Assembly (NCBI GenBank): GCA_024663395.1 | Contig: JANFAH010000035.1 | Span: 124,001 to 188,000, forward strand | DNA: 64,000 nucleotides | Source: Pisolithus tinctorius | Lineage: Eukaryota; Basidiomycota; Agaricomycetes; Boletales; Pisolithaceae | Direction: 5' to 3' | The notes under the pieces: generated by a model | The model's database searches: none | Seen by the model: only the letters and a program-made list of their open reading frames with translations | Told to the model about the DNA's origin: nothing | Shown: in pieces, positions 29,025 to 40,489 of the stretch | Layout: each line of letters opens with the position of its first letter | Numbering within the stretch: position 1 is the stretch's first letter | Translations under genes and position numbers: made by a program

Positions 29025-29618
29025 CGTAGTCACAGATGCTTAGACTATTCGGATTGGTGGGCCACTGTCAAAACTCGGGGTTGCAAGTGGCAAGTCTCGG
29101 ACCGAAGCGTCGGCACTGTGTAAGGATTCGGCCCGGCACCGACGGGCCTCTGTCTCCAACCAGACTCTGAGACTGTGACAGCTCCACTCGTTTCTCTCAT
29201 TGATTTTGATCTTGTTTTTCCCGAATGCTGACGCTGCCATCCGACCCCGTCCTCTACAGTATAAAGGGCCTATGTGTGGTAGGGCATGGCGATTCCTTTT
29301 CCTACCTCGAACAATACAGACCTATTAGTCTGGAAACTGAGCAGCCCAGAGAAAGATCCTTTAGTGCGGTGCCGCCGTTACAAGTCGAGTGTCTTTGCAT
29401 TGGCGTCCATTGCCAGCACTCTCGGGTCGACTTGAACTAGAAACGCGACTAAACTTTCATCAGCGGCTCGTTGGCGCAATTCTGTAGCGGAGTCCAGATA
29501 TCCTCTTTGCCCGTTAAAGAGCTGCAGGTGACTTTTCCAGCACCCAAATATCCAGTGTGCGACGCTGAATATGTATGTACTATGAATATCCTTCCACAGC
29601 AATTCGAACGGCGCTGCA
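29025..29618. other. Upstream region of the F-box pseudogene
   Basis: About 590 bp. The right part (about 29396-29618) is a diverged copy of the sequence at about 32550-32790 and probably holds the old promoter: both end in GTATGTA-TATGAA upstream of an ATG encoding the same N-terminus. The left part should include the OPA3 promoter. Confidence 0.45.
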
Positions 29619-31282
29619 ATGAGCGAACTCGCGGCAGCGCGAGCTGAACTGGCACGGTTAAACGAACGCGAGCAGGAGCTACTAGAAGAACTTGGCAGGG
29701 TGTGTGCCACTGACCAGGCGCAGGGGAATAAGGCTCAACGGTCCCTTCAAGCAGCAGAGGCTCCTACCACCCATTACCCGTCTTCCGTCTACGGCATTTT
29801 TTGATATCATATATCGCGTTATTTGTGATACCGGTCCCGAACCCAATCCGCGCATCGCTGTACCAAGAGGCAGTTAGCCAGCGTATTTCGTCGCTGGAGA
29901 GATACCATTCTGACCTTCGCCAATCTCTGTAACAACCGTCGTGGTACACCCTTTTTGGTCGACTTCTCTCGTCATGGCTCATGTTGATAGAAGCAGAGAT
30001 TGCCCTCTCGATATTATCATAAGCATTGGGTCTTCTGTTGATTAGCTTCAGTTTATTCAAAACTTCCTTGGCCTCGTTCTCACTCGTGGGTCTCAGTGGC
30101 ACAACCTCATTATTTGGGAGAATGATGAAAAATGCGACACTCGTCTTATCGACATCTTGTAGTCCATGAGGTTTCCTGCTCTGAAACGCGCGGAAATCTC
30201 TGGGGAAACCGTCTCTCAATATCCGCCATTTCTCACTTCCAAGTATACTCCTACTCTCGAACGTCTGGCACTCCTGGAAGGTAACAGAACAAACCAAGCT
30301 ACGGTTTCTACCAACCTCAGAGCCTCTATTTTCACTTGACCGGTTGCATGTGGGTGTCACAACTATTGTCATCCTTGCTTCTATTTCAGTGGTTGAGGGA
30401 ACTCGTCCTCTCCGGATCCGGTCAGGAGTGGCCAAAACCCGAAAGTGTTGACTTTCCCATTCTTGCATCTCTGACACCCACACTCCTTGAGCCGGCACCG
30501 GCATTGGCGGCTATGGTAGTTCCCAACCTTGATCACCTCAAATGTTCCCCCCCAGACTCCCGTAGCTGGGCACACGTATTTGTGAACGCTTCCAGAGCGT
30601 TTGCAAATGTTCGATGTCTTTGCCTTTATGGTGCAAATGACAGGTCCCCCTCTCCAACGACACGAGTAGTCGACACTAAGGCTGTGTGCTTGGCTTTTCC
30701 TAGCGTTCGACATGTAGAACTGCCCGCCAGTGAACTCTTTGCGTTTTTTTAACAAGGATACTCCTGCTGTCTATCGGCCACGTCTTGAGGTGCTGACTTT
30801 CAAAGGTCTGCAAGCAGGAACAATGCCTCAAGGCCTCGTACTTTGGCTTTGCAAACGAAAGCCCGGGCAGCGCCCTTCATTACATGTGACATTCTCTGAA
30901 TTTCGTATGCCTAAAGGTGCATCCGACGGTCTTTGGCTGGCTCCTCTGTACAAATACGTCCGTGGTCGTTGTGTGCTAGAACTGAAGGACGTTCCTCCGA
31001 ACACTGCTGTGAAGGCACTTCCCACATCACAGAAAGATGGCTGTGCGAACTTTGCAGTCATTTCACGGGCAGAACGCATCGGACTCGTTTGGAAACCGCG
31101 GTGCTACAGGAGTCTTCATTGATGAAGAGTTCGAAGGATCGGCGCTCGTTGTTCTCCCACCGTTGGAAGTCCGCCGGACACTGATAACAAGATGTCCGCG
31201 ACCATTACGGTTGAAAAATCTTAAGTATGAGCTGTGGGTGTGGCTCGGTGTAGCGCTCCAGGATGCTATCAAGGAACACTAA
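29619..31282 (+). pseudogene. F-box/leucine-rich protein gene, frameshifted
   Basis: The first exon encodes the coiled leader MSELAAARAELARL typical of a large Agaricomycete F-box family. F-box remnants follow in other frames: LLPPITRLPSTAFFDIIYRV at about 29755, then KRQLASVFRRWRDTIL around 29890, then PFWSTSLVMAHVDRSRD around 29955. The leucine-rich part continues as PALKRAEIS, SPTLERLALLE-like segments, FPSVRHVELPASEL and YRPRLEVLTFKGL. At least three frame changes and several stops separate these pieces, including one in the T7 run near 30745. The gene therefore looks dead, although some breaks might be unrecognised introns. A 246-codon minus-strand frame over the same DNA is a shadow. 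Confidence 0.65.
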
Positions 31283-31547
31283 ACACATTTGGGTTGGCAT
31301 GATCACCTTTCCTTCCGATAATAGTTTTACTCCAAAACCTGGTTCAGTACTCCCTACAATGTAGTGAAAGTACTCGCCCTCCAGTATAGCAAACCAAAGC
31401 CGTCAGAACATGCTACCAATCAATAACCCATTGCAGCAGCACTGCATGAAGCCCGAAACGGCGTGATGCTTCCATTGATATTAGTGGCTACCATTCATCG
31501 ATAATCACAGCTGTACTGCTTTCTTCGGCGACGTCTCCCCAGCGACG
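31283..31547. other. Spacer between F-box pseudogene and BTB gene
   Basis: About 265 bp with no coding signal; presumably the 3' end of the pseudogene and the promoter of the BTB gene. Confidence 0.35.
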
Positions 31548-32393
31548 ATGGAAAACAGCACTGAAGTTCAGAGACATACGTGTTTCTACATGAACTCAAT
31601 CACTTTCCTCGTGGGCTTTGCTAAGTATCTAACCAAGCACTGTTCTCATTGCGAGTGTGTAGGTGGAAAATTGTCTGTTCAAAGTTCCTAGGGAACCATT
31701 TGAACGAGAGTCGGCGGTCTTCTGTGATATGTTTGCCTTGCCTCAAGGCGATGGCAATAGCATCGAAGGGCTGAGCGATGAACTGCCGGTTCGATTGTTT
31801 GGAGTCAGCAAGGAGGAATTTGAGGAGCTGCTAAAAGTGCTGTTCAACAGGTCAGCAAGCAGCGTCCCGCGAATGATAAGTCTGAAGCGTAACAAGGCAT
31901 CCTCTTTTGCAGACGACATGGCCGGCCGCCTTGCTTGCCAGACACAATCGAGCAGTGGACATCTGTCCTCAAGTTGTCGACAGCATGGGGCTTCCAGGAA
32001 ATACGCGCGGCAGCTATCGATGCCCTGATGGTTTTGGACGTCAGCGCCATCGACAAACTTGTGCTAGGCCGGAAATATGACATTGAATCGCGGGAATGGC
32101 TTTTGCCTGCTCTGAACGAACTAGCGCAGCGGGCTGAACCAATTGGGTTTGAAGAAGCAAACCAGATGGGCTTCGAAACTGCGCTGAAGTTGGCTTCTGT
32201 ACGGGAGAGACTCACACTGTCAAGGGCAACACAACACAACTACTATCGCAATCAGGACATGCTAGTTGTCGGGGTCTCCAGAGATCACGCTGCCCAAAGT
32301 CTCGATTTCTCTGACCAGATAATCAGTACATTCGGTTTGTACACACCAGCGACGTGTGCAGTTTTTGAATGGGATGGCGTAGAGGAAATCTAG
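31548..32393 (+). CDS. BTB/POZ domain protein
   Basis: Three exons fit in phase: 31548-31610, 31663-31850 and 31913-32393, giving 243 residues. Exon 1 encodes MENSTEVQRHTCFYMNSITF and splices to VENCLFKVPREPFERESAVF, then DMFALPQGDG, the hallmark of the expanded BTB family of Agaricomycetes. FGVSKEEFEELLKVLFNRR closes the BTB fold. The C-terminal half (EQWTSVLKLSTAWGFQEIRA and KYDIESREWLLPALNELAQR) is the helical BACK-like extension these proteins share. BTB proteins dimerise and often bridge Cullin-3 ligases; a specific partner cannot be named. The gene appears intact, unlike the F-box gene upstream. Confidence 0.82.
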
Positions 32394-32790
32394 AAGGGGC
32401 TGTAGGCAACTACAGGGTGTAAGTAAGTCTGTAGTAGACTAGGTAACAAATACGTACTCACCCTCAGTGGTACTCTGGCAAGCTACTAACGAGGCCGGGT
32501 AAATTTTACTACTGAGTACTGAGCTCCACCTGAGCGAAGCGCTCAGGATGTCTGTCGGCACTGCCACTCTTGGGTCGATTTCGAACGCGACTTTTCATCA
32601 ATCATATAATCAGCAGCTTGTCTGTAGCACAGGCAAAGCACAGGTCAGATGTCCTCCTCGTCCACCATCCCAGGGGGAAGCCGCAGGTGATTTTTGCGGC
32701 ACCCAAACGTTCAGTGCACGACGCTGAGTAACTTATCTATGTATGTATTATGAAATGTCATACAACGCTAGCAATTTGAATGGCGCCGCG
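32394..32790. other. Spacer with duplicated promoter-like segment
   Basis: The part from about 32550 resembles 29396-29618 (shared blocks around GGTCGA-TT-GAACGCGACT, GCAGGTGA-TTTT and CGACGCTGA). This suggests that the promoter and first exon of an F-box gene were duplicated together. Confidence 0.45.
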
Positions 32791-32943
32791 ATGAGCGAAC
32801 TCGCAGCAGCACGAGCTGAACTGGCACGGTTCAAGGACCGCGAACAAGAGTTACTAGAAGAACTTGGCAGGGTTCACATCGCTGCCCGGGAGCATGTCCT
32901 GTCTAAGTATCCACAGGCTCCAAGTCATGCCGTTGGAGGTTGA
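32791..32943 (+). pseudogene. Truncated F-box leader exon (second copy)
   Basis: ATG at 32791 encodes MSELAAARAELARFKDREQE and then LLEELGRV, nearly identical to the start of the gene at 29619. It reads into a stop at 32941-32943 with no F-box or leucine-rich part downstream. Instead, the Crinkler-kinase gene begins 57 bp later. It is either a dead fragment or a recruited 5' leader. Confidence 0.55.
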
Positions 32944-32999
32944 ATCGGAGATTAAATTTCGGCGGAGTGGATTCTCCGCCTGCTTGTTCTCACTTCAGC

Positions 33000-35261
33000 A
33001 TGGAACCTCGCAAGATGGAAGTACTCAACTGTTGGCACTACGGCACCGATCCTGACGTACTTTTCGAGGTCGAGCTTCCAGGGCTAGATACTACTATTTC
33101 ACGCCTCCGAGAAGCTATAAAGAACAAAAACTCTGTATTGTTCCACGATGTGGATGCGCACCAGCTCAACCTCTACGCCATCTCCGTTGCCCATGGTGAA
33201 AATTACTATGACAAGCTCAAGCAATGGGATCTGAAGGGAAAAACAAGGCTCAGCTCACGAACGAAATTGTCCCAACTTTTCTCTGACCATGAAAAAGCCG
33301 AGTGGTTCATCATTGTCCATGCTCCCACCGTTGGTGCGCTTTTATTACAGTTGACTAGTGTTACTGTCGTGGTGAACTTGGCTTCTCAGCTGCACGGACA
33401 ATTGCACCTGTTGTCACCCCCAACATGACCCTTTATTGCTGGCTGTGGGGTGACCAGACTATTGACATCTTTCCCGTCGAGATTTCAAGCACACTGGGTG
33501 TTGGAGGCCTCAAACGGGCCATAATGAAGGAGAAATCGGCGGCTCTTCACGGCGTGGATGTGGGTTCCCTTGTTCTTTACAAGGTTTCCCTGCCATGCAA
33601 TGAGGACCTTAGGCGAAACCTTGAAACCTTGGAGCTCAGTCATGATCAGGCTATTGAATCATGGGAATTCTTGTCTGATATCTTCGCTGATGTTCCTCCT
33701 CACAAGCATCTTCATATAATCATCAAAACACCTTCCTCTAGTGAGCCTGATCATCCTCGTCTCGGCTTCTTTTGCCGTCGCTGGCAATGTGTTTCTTATC
33801 CTTTGCATTAGCTCAATGGCATTCGCCCCCCTCATTAATGTCACTCCCTTCACTTCCGCAACACCTCGTGGCAGCACAGCGACATGCTTTCCTTGCTAAA
33901 GCCAAGCCAATGGCCCCGTCATCCATTGCGGATCCCAGGGAATTTTCTAAGTTCCAAGCGATCGGTGGCCGGACTATTTACTGCAATCGTCCTGCCGATG
34001 CTGTGGCCGTCATTCCTCCAACGTTGCTTCACCCGGTATTTGGCGACTTCCTTGATGACTGTGACATGGTTGAACCGACTCACGAAGATAATTCTCTCGT
34101 GATGGGACTGCACAGTGCAATGTCAAACTATTATGATCTGGAATCAGACCGGGCTGTTAAAATCCGTGAACTGTTTACCAGGTGGGGCCTAGCTTTTGTG
34201 CCCTCCGCGACACGTCACGGTTACACGACGGATGGGGATATGCGCGAGGGCGAGTATCGCTATGCTATCGCCGAAATCAAAAATGAAATGGGTAGCACGC
34301 GAGCTGATCCCTATAATCTAGCAAGTTTTTACTATTTGGAGTTTTCGAGAGAGTACGCGGGGGAGATGACGTCGTCGTCTTTACCTTGCCTTGTCATTCT
34401 TCTTGTTGGTCTGTTCAGTTTGTTCTTGCCACTTGTATGCGTCATGGATAACCGTATTTTCAACCAGGACCGTTCATTATGTTTGCAGGAGCAGCGTGGA
34501 ATGATCGCCCCGTCGTCCAGCCACTCTCGTTCGTTCTCCCACTCCATTACCATCCAACCGATACCCATATGCGGGTCACAGTGGCTCGACACCTTAAAGC
34601 ATTTAAGAATGCTATTGACAAGCTCAGAGGGTATTATCAAAGACTTTTGCTGGATAATAACCCATCCAATTCGCACCAGTCCCAACTGTTTCCGTATCCC
34701 ACCTCCTTCCGATCTCTTCAGAATGCAACGGAAGAATTCCAATACACATCCCAGTACCCAAATAAGCTCGTCTTTTTTGGTACTCTTGCAGGTCAGCCTA
34801 TCTGTATCAAATTTGTCCGACATTATTCGATGGCTGCCCACCGGTTCTCCGCATCACTGGGATGCGCACCAACCCTTCACGGTTTCAATGCGCTGCGTGG
34901 TGGATGGTATATGGTGGTGATGGATTTACTGGATGGTTACGTGCCACTCTGTGATGTCGATGTCGCCCCACCTCCTTCGGTTTTCACTCATATCAAAACC
35001 CACCTTGATCGGTTACACAGTGCAGGCTATGTCCATGGTGATGTTCGTAGTGCCAACATTATGGTGTTGCGATCTGACATGACAAAGTTCATGTTAATCG
35101 ACTTCGACTGGGCGGGAAGTAGTGGAAAGGTGATGTATCCCCTCAATGTCAACAGAGAAATCTGGCGGCCTGCCGACGTGGTTGATGGGGCTCCCATCGA
35201 AGCCAAGCATGACATAGACATGCTGAATTGCATAATCATGAGTTTCAAGAAGGGGGAGTAA
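33000..35261 (+). CDS. Crinkler-type protein: two N-terminal ubiquitin-like CRN domains plus kinase-like C-terminus
   Basis: Four exons join in phase: 33000-33333, 33390-33740, 33812-34408 and 34468-35261 (691 residues). Residues about 8-108 (VLNCWHYGTDPDVLFEVELP... ending FIIVHAP) and about 130-230 (LYCWLWGDQTIDIFPVEIS... ending HIIIKTP) are two copies of the ubiquitin-like N-terminal domain of Crinkler (CRN) proteins. The middle carries SNYYDLESDRAVKIREL, AIAEIKNEMGSTRADPYNLA and, across the last intron, PFIMFAGAAWNDRP, a block I recall from basidiomycete kinase-like families. The C-terminus has LVFFGTLAGQPICIKF with a candidate ATP lysine, YVHGDVRSANIMVL (catalytic Asp and Asn) and FMLIDFDWAGSSGK (DFD in place of DFG). 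CRN proteins were defined as oomycete host-targeted effectors and also occur in free-living fungi. Whether this one acts on a host, rivals or the cell itself is unknown. No secretion signal is visible; a second Met lies at 33015. Confidence 0.82.
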
Positions 35262-36280
35262 GCATTGTGAGGATGCTCAGGTATGGAGGGAGAGTGCAGA
35301 TGAGTGAGGAACCAAATGTCCACTGAGTCAATGTGTGGAAAGTTGGTAAAAACTAACCAAAATCATCATTGGATGACTTTCTGTAGGCTGAAATATTCAT
35401 GAATATAATAAATTTGAATAGATTTTTCTCTGTAAGGCAGGTGTGCTGCAATGCTGAGCTGTGTTGTACAGCAGATTAAATCTGAGTGCCCTTGAATAAA
35501 CCTTAATCTGTGAGGAGGGGGTAGACCCCCCAAATAGATTTTCTAATGAGGAATAAACTCAGGATTACCATATTGAGCTGCTACTCCTACCATGCAACAG
35601 TTATGTCAGCAACATGTCCATGTTGCCTTTTGCCCTCCTGCAGCTATCCATGCTCATCAATGTCAACAGAAGCCATGCATGGTGTGTACAAACCATATTT
35701 CACAGACATAATGTTGTTATGCAACCCATTCCAGAGCTCCTAGTGCTCAGAGGCTATCATCAGAGCACATGGTGTGCAACAAGAATGAAAAGCAACCCTG
35801 CCAACTCTGATGCCACAAATCAATGCTCATGAGGTGATTCTGTCCATATTCCACATGTCTCTAACATTTTTTCTTGTTTTTAGTGAGACCACCATTTGTG
35901 ATCATGACACCTATGTCCAGAGAATGCACACTGCACAGGCAGGATGGCAACCAGGCACTGTTGGTACTCTCAACAGTACATATTCCTTGTATTTATGCTT
36001 TCTAGCCCTAGTATCTGGTATGTAGTCTTACTACTGAAGAATGTAAGACTGTATGGTGCATAGGAGTACCAGAGATTTAAAAGCTGTCTGGCTTGGGAGA
36101 GGTGAGCCCATGCTCTGCATTCTGTTGCAACTGGCTGCCTCACACTACTTCTATGGCTGCTACTGGTCAGATTTCCAACCCACCTATGCCATCTGGTGAT
36201 ATCAAGTATGATGATGGTGGAAATTCCTTTGTGCATGATTCAAGTGGTACATAGATCCCACACCCTGATTTCTCAAAGGT
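35262..36280. other. Start of the CpG-depleted repeat block
   Basis: Immediately after the kinase gene the sequence becomes TG/CA-rich and virtually free of CpG. No coding remnant can be read between here and 36280. This marks the left border of the decayed transposon zone. Confidence 0.55.
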
Positions 36281-37710
36281 ATGTCTGTTATGATTTTGTG
36301 CAACCACATAGTCACTTTTAATTACAGCAGCCTGTTCATCATGTGCTCCAACTGGATCACTACCAAGCTGCCTGCACCACCCAAGGGCCCAGTGAGCCCA
36401 TTAAACATGTGTTTGAGGTCAGTGTACATGCAATTAAGGTTTCCAGATTCTGAACAGCAATTACAGCACCAAAGCATGCATCCAGGTGGTTTGTGGGTTC
36501 CATCAATGTCACCTGCAATTTTCCAGCACCAGCCCCTGCCTGCCATAGATCCTGCATTCATGCCACTCCCATCTGGTCAAGATGATGATCTTATTATTCT
36601 GTCCTTGATTGCCCAGTCCCAGGGGAGAGCTGCTTCCCCAAAAATTGCTGGCTCACATTGCCCTGGCAAGGGTGGTTCTAGTGTAAATAAAAGTAGAGCA
36701 TCTAAGGGAAAAGAGAAGGAGAATATAGGTGTGCCAAGGTCAAAGAAGTGGCAACAGGATGTCATTGACTTGGATGATGAAGAGGAGACAAAGATGAAAT
36801 GTGGCCAGCCTTAAGGTGCTGGAAATTACTCCATTGGTGATATGAATGTGCTAATTGAGTATGTTAAAGAGGAACTTCCACTTGGACAACAGGGATGGCA
36901 GGTTGTCACAGCCAAGTTCAATAAGTGGGCTTTGAAGCATGGACAACCTGATTGAAAGACAATGTCCCTTGAGACAAAGTTTAAACAGGTGTGAAATAGG
37001 TGTCTAAGTCTATGGTCTATCTCTCATGTAGTTCTTCAGCTTGTCAGAACACCCAAGCCAATCAGAACAGGTGTCTGTCCCCCTGAGGTCTTGTGAGCCC
37101 ATCATGTTGGTGGTCTCATCAATGAGCAGGCAGGAACTTGTGAACTGAATGATTCTGACTTTGAAGATGTGGCTGAGAAGCCTGACAGTTCTGATGAAGA
37201 CAGGGACAATGTGAAACCTGATGGAAATACATCTCATATGGTTGTTGCTCATGCAACTTGGACAGAAGCTCCCTCCACTTGTTGTAACACATGAGGTGTT
37301 GCTGCTGCTGAACTGATGTCTTGCCTTTCTGCCACCTTTGATCCAGAAGTTCAAAAGGCATGTGATGAAGAATGCAGCAATTGTGCCCTTGTGACCACCC
37401 AGCACTTGACACTTTCACAGCAGCTCTGCAATGCACAGGTGACAAATGATAAATTACACAGCAAAATATTTGATTTTTGCAATGAGCTGTATGAGATGCA
37501 GCACAAATATGATCATGCTCAAATGTGATATGAGATGCTTAAAATGACAGGTACTCAGCATCATCAACCAATCAGGATGTATCACAATCAGCCCAAGCAC
37601 AAATGCCAGGGATACAGGTGGTTTGCAGATGGTGGCAAAGTGATTGAATGACTACCAACAGATGAAGAAGAAGCTAATTGGAACAGAGATGGGTACCATG
37701 CCTCAGATAC
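36281..37710 (+). pseudogene. Decayed Myb/SANT-like (DUF6818-type) transposon accessory gene
   Basis: Conceptual reading gives a Ser/Pro-rich leader, a charged SKGKEKENIGVPRSKKWQQD segment and then NYSIGDMNVLIEYVKEELPL and GQQGWQVVTAKFNKWA. This is the SANT-like trihelix that I associate with DUF6818-type proteins. After an intron come CPPEVL-AHH and NEQAGT-ELNDSDFEDV, and finally the coiled segment MSCLSATFDPEVQKACDEEC. At least seven in-frame stops interrupt it, most of them TGA at positions where Arg codons are expected. The gene is dead. Such genes are usually DNA-binding partners or neighbours of DDE transposases in mushrooms. Confidence 0.55.
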
Positions 37711-37899
37711 CATTATGAAGCCAGCACAAGTATGTCATCCACATGAGCTTTAATGCTGCAAACTAAACAAAGTACAGGTAAAGAAAAGTTCTCCTTTGGG
37801 GACAGTTCCAAAGTTGAGTAGTGCTTGTAGTTACATGCACTGCAGTGTCAAGTGGAAGCAAGAGACTGGATCCTTCCTTGATCAAAAAATAGCATATCT

Positions 37900-39610
37900 C
37901 TAAACCCTGTCCATACTTCTATATCTTCTTCAGTCTCCTGCCAATGCTTTAGATATACTGATTGGATTTGATTGACTCCAACCTTCTCTGCTTGAACATT
38001 GTGAAGTCATAAACAAGTCTCAATTAGGTTCCCATGCTTTGCATCATCATTGATATTTAGTGGCACTCAAAGTCTTCCAAATGAGCCTTGAATGGCTTGC
38101 ATGCCCCACTCTGCAGTTTGTTGGTATGAGAGTAGTTCTTGATTAAATACTGTAGCCTTGGCAATCTGGTCAGCTGTTCCCACAACCTGTTGACCCTCTT
38201 TCAAAGGTGTGCAAATCTGCCCCACAATGTCTGCTGTGCCTCAGGGGAATGCAGTGTTGGCAACAAGGTAAAATCCATCTAGTGTTTTCCTCCATAGTGT
38301 TCCATATATGGGTACAGGTGACAGCATGGCTTTACAAGATGTTATTCAGATATTGGTGATATCAAGTTGGATGACCTTGTGAAATCATTCAAAATCAGGA
38401 AACCAGAATCAGGTTCTTGATACCTGATGGGGTTCCTCTGAGAGCAGAATATATGTGTCCAGGAAAGACATGTCTGGCAGTCACTCCACCATGTCAGTGG
38501 GCTAAACCAACACTTGTGGGAAAGTCACACCATCAAGAGGTGGAAGTACAAGGTGAAATGGTCTAATGCACTCTGGCATGTTGACAGCCATCACAAATTA
38601 ATACATTGGGGAATTGTTCTCCATGCTTTTATTGATGGATATTGCAGAACAGTAAGGTTTCTACTATGTTAACATGCCACCCAGTCATGCATTATTTTTC
38701 TGAAGGTCACCAAGCAAGTACTAACAACTGTGCATCAACTGTCCTGCAGCTACTAGTCAAAGCTTGAGAGAGATATGGCATGTCATCTCATATTCAAGGT
38801 GACCATAGTGGAGAAAATATTGATATTGCAACATATATGGTGATGAAGTGAGGTGCAAACCATGGGTCATTCTTGTGGGGCTCATAGGTGTTTGAATCCA
38901 AGTGTACTATATGATAGATGATATCATGCTTTTGATGCACACAGATCAACCCATAACACATGAGTTGAACAGCTGTGGGTTGAAGTTGGAAGCCAGTTTG
39001 TGCAACAATGGAAAGCTTTTTTCATGAGGTTAGAATGGCTTCATGGTCTCAATCTTGATAAGCCTGGTCACCTCTGGATCTTGCACACCCTGTTACTTGT
39101 TGCAATCAATGATGATTGCAAAATATGTCAGAGTGAATGGAATCTCCATCCAGGATGGACAACAGATGGACAACAGGCAACAAGAGTCCTCAGGTGTGTA
39201 ATGCCAGCCAGTAGTATGCTACTTGGCAAAAATTTATTTATCATCTAGGATTTCCATCTTCTGAGTATTGCAACACATGGCATATACAGTGATGAACCTG
39301 ATGGCATTGACCTGAGCACTGCTGATGAACACCCTGCTCCAATGCATGACAAAGTCCATGAAGACCAAAGGCAACATATCTGTCATGATGCTGCATGAGT
39401 TTCCCCACAGATCTCCCCATTTATATTGGCTGATGAAGAAGACTTCTTGCAGGTACTGGAATTGATAGTGAGTGATGACATCACACCAGAAGGCTATGGG
39501 TTACTGCCAGATGAGCTTGATGAAGCAGATAGAGAGATGGTTGATGTCACTCAGATTGGAGTCTGTAGATCACAATTCTTTACTATATCCCTGACAGATC
39601 CAGTTTGAGC
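37900..39610 (+). pseudogene. Decayed integrase-core (DDE) transposase gene
   Basis: Read in several frames, the segment retains pieces of a fungal integrase-core family: a stretch near 38790 (HIQGDHSGENIDIATYMV) around the second acidic residue, WGS before a decayed third motif, and then TAVG-SWKPVC in one frame with FVQQWKAFFMRLEWLHGLNL and HLWILHTLLLVAINDDC in the next (38995-39130). Many TGA stops and no CpG. The family is widespread in Agaricomycetes as long single-ORF transposases; I cannot define element ends. Confidence 0.5.
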
Positions 39611-40489
39611 TGCACAAGTGAAGCTCTGGGCTCAGATTGCAGAGTTGTTTTCTGTTTTTGATGCTGCAGGTAGAGTCCAGTAGAATTGCTATTGAAATAG
39701 ACATATTTGCTGCAACACTGCTTAGTGAAATTACAAAATATCATTGATCATCCATCCATAAAACCATTCAGACAGATCTTTATGCTTTCTCACCACTAGT
39801 CACCACCCTGCCATCAACTGCTTATTGGTAGTGAAAGTACTGCCATGACTTCCATGACAACAATAATGGCATCCAGTGCTGCTGTGACTTCTTCTCTGAA
39901 CCCACTGATCCAGCAGCACTGTGGGTCTGTCATGAATGTGGCCATGGATTTAGCAAGCCTCCAATTGCTTGGGTTTCAATCCAAACCTTGCAAACACACA
40001 CACACAAGGTTCAATACCACAATTGCAAACCAGAGCTTCAGGATGGTAGAAGGTTCTCAATGCATTCAACAGGTGGACATTGATGACTATCATAAAATAA
40101 GAACAGCCTTCCCAAACCAATTTTGGGAAAGTGAGTCTTGCCACTGAAAAAGGGGAGACCCTGAAGGGCTTCTGTGTGCTGGGGCACAGTACACAGCTTA
40201 AAAGAAGATGGCCTGGTACTAAGGTGAGGGCTGAATTTGTCATCACAATTCCATAGGAAATAATCCTCATACATACCTGGCATAGTGACAAGCATCACAG
40301 GGCTGAGCATTATCCTGCTGTCACACACCAAAGGTGTTTGGTGACATGGACATGGATAATGCTGATGAATGGAGATGAAAGACTAGAGCCCTAATGCAAA
40401 GAAAGACAGCCAGGAACATTGGCAGTCATCCATCACACAAGAATGAGTCATCAATGCCAAAGAAAAGAGAAGGAAGCAAGTTAAGCACC
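39611..40489. other. CpG-free decayed repeat, unassigned
   Basis: No intact frame. A short reading around 39895-39965 (LWVCHECGHGFSKPP) looks like a CxxC...H zinc-binding scrap. I cannot assign it to an element class. Confidence 0.3.

Noticed and set aside
28320..29033. 237-codon minus-strand frame as a single exon
   Set aside because: It runs through OPA3-like exons and introns; the conserved OPA3 pieces need splicing into two frames, so the continuous frame is not the product.
29764..30504. 246-codon minus-strand open frame
   Set aside because: The plus strand reads as an F-box gene over the same DNA (RRWRDTIL, PFWSTSLV, leucine-rich segments), so the minus frame is a shadow kept open by chance.
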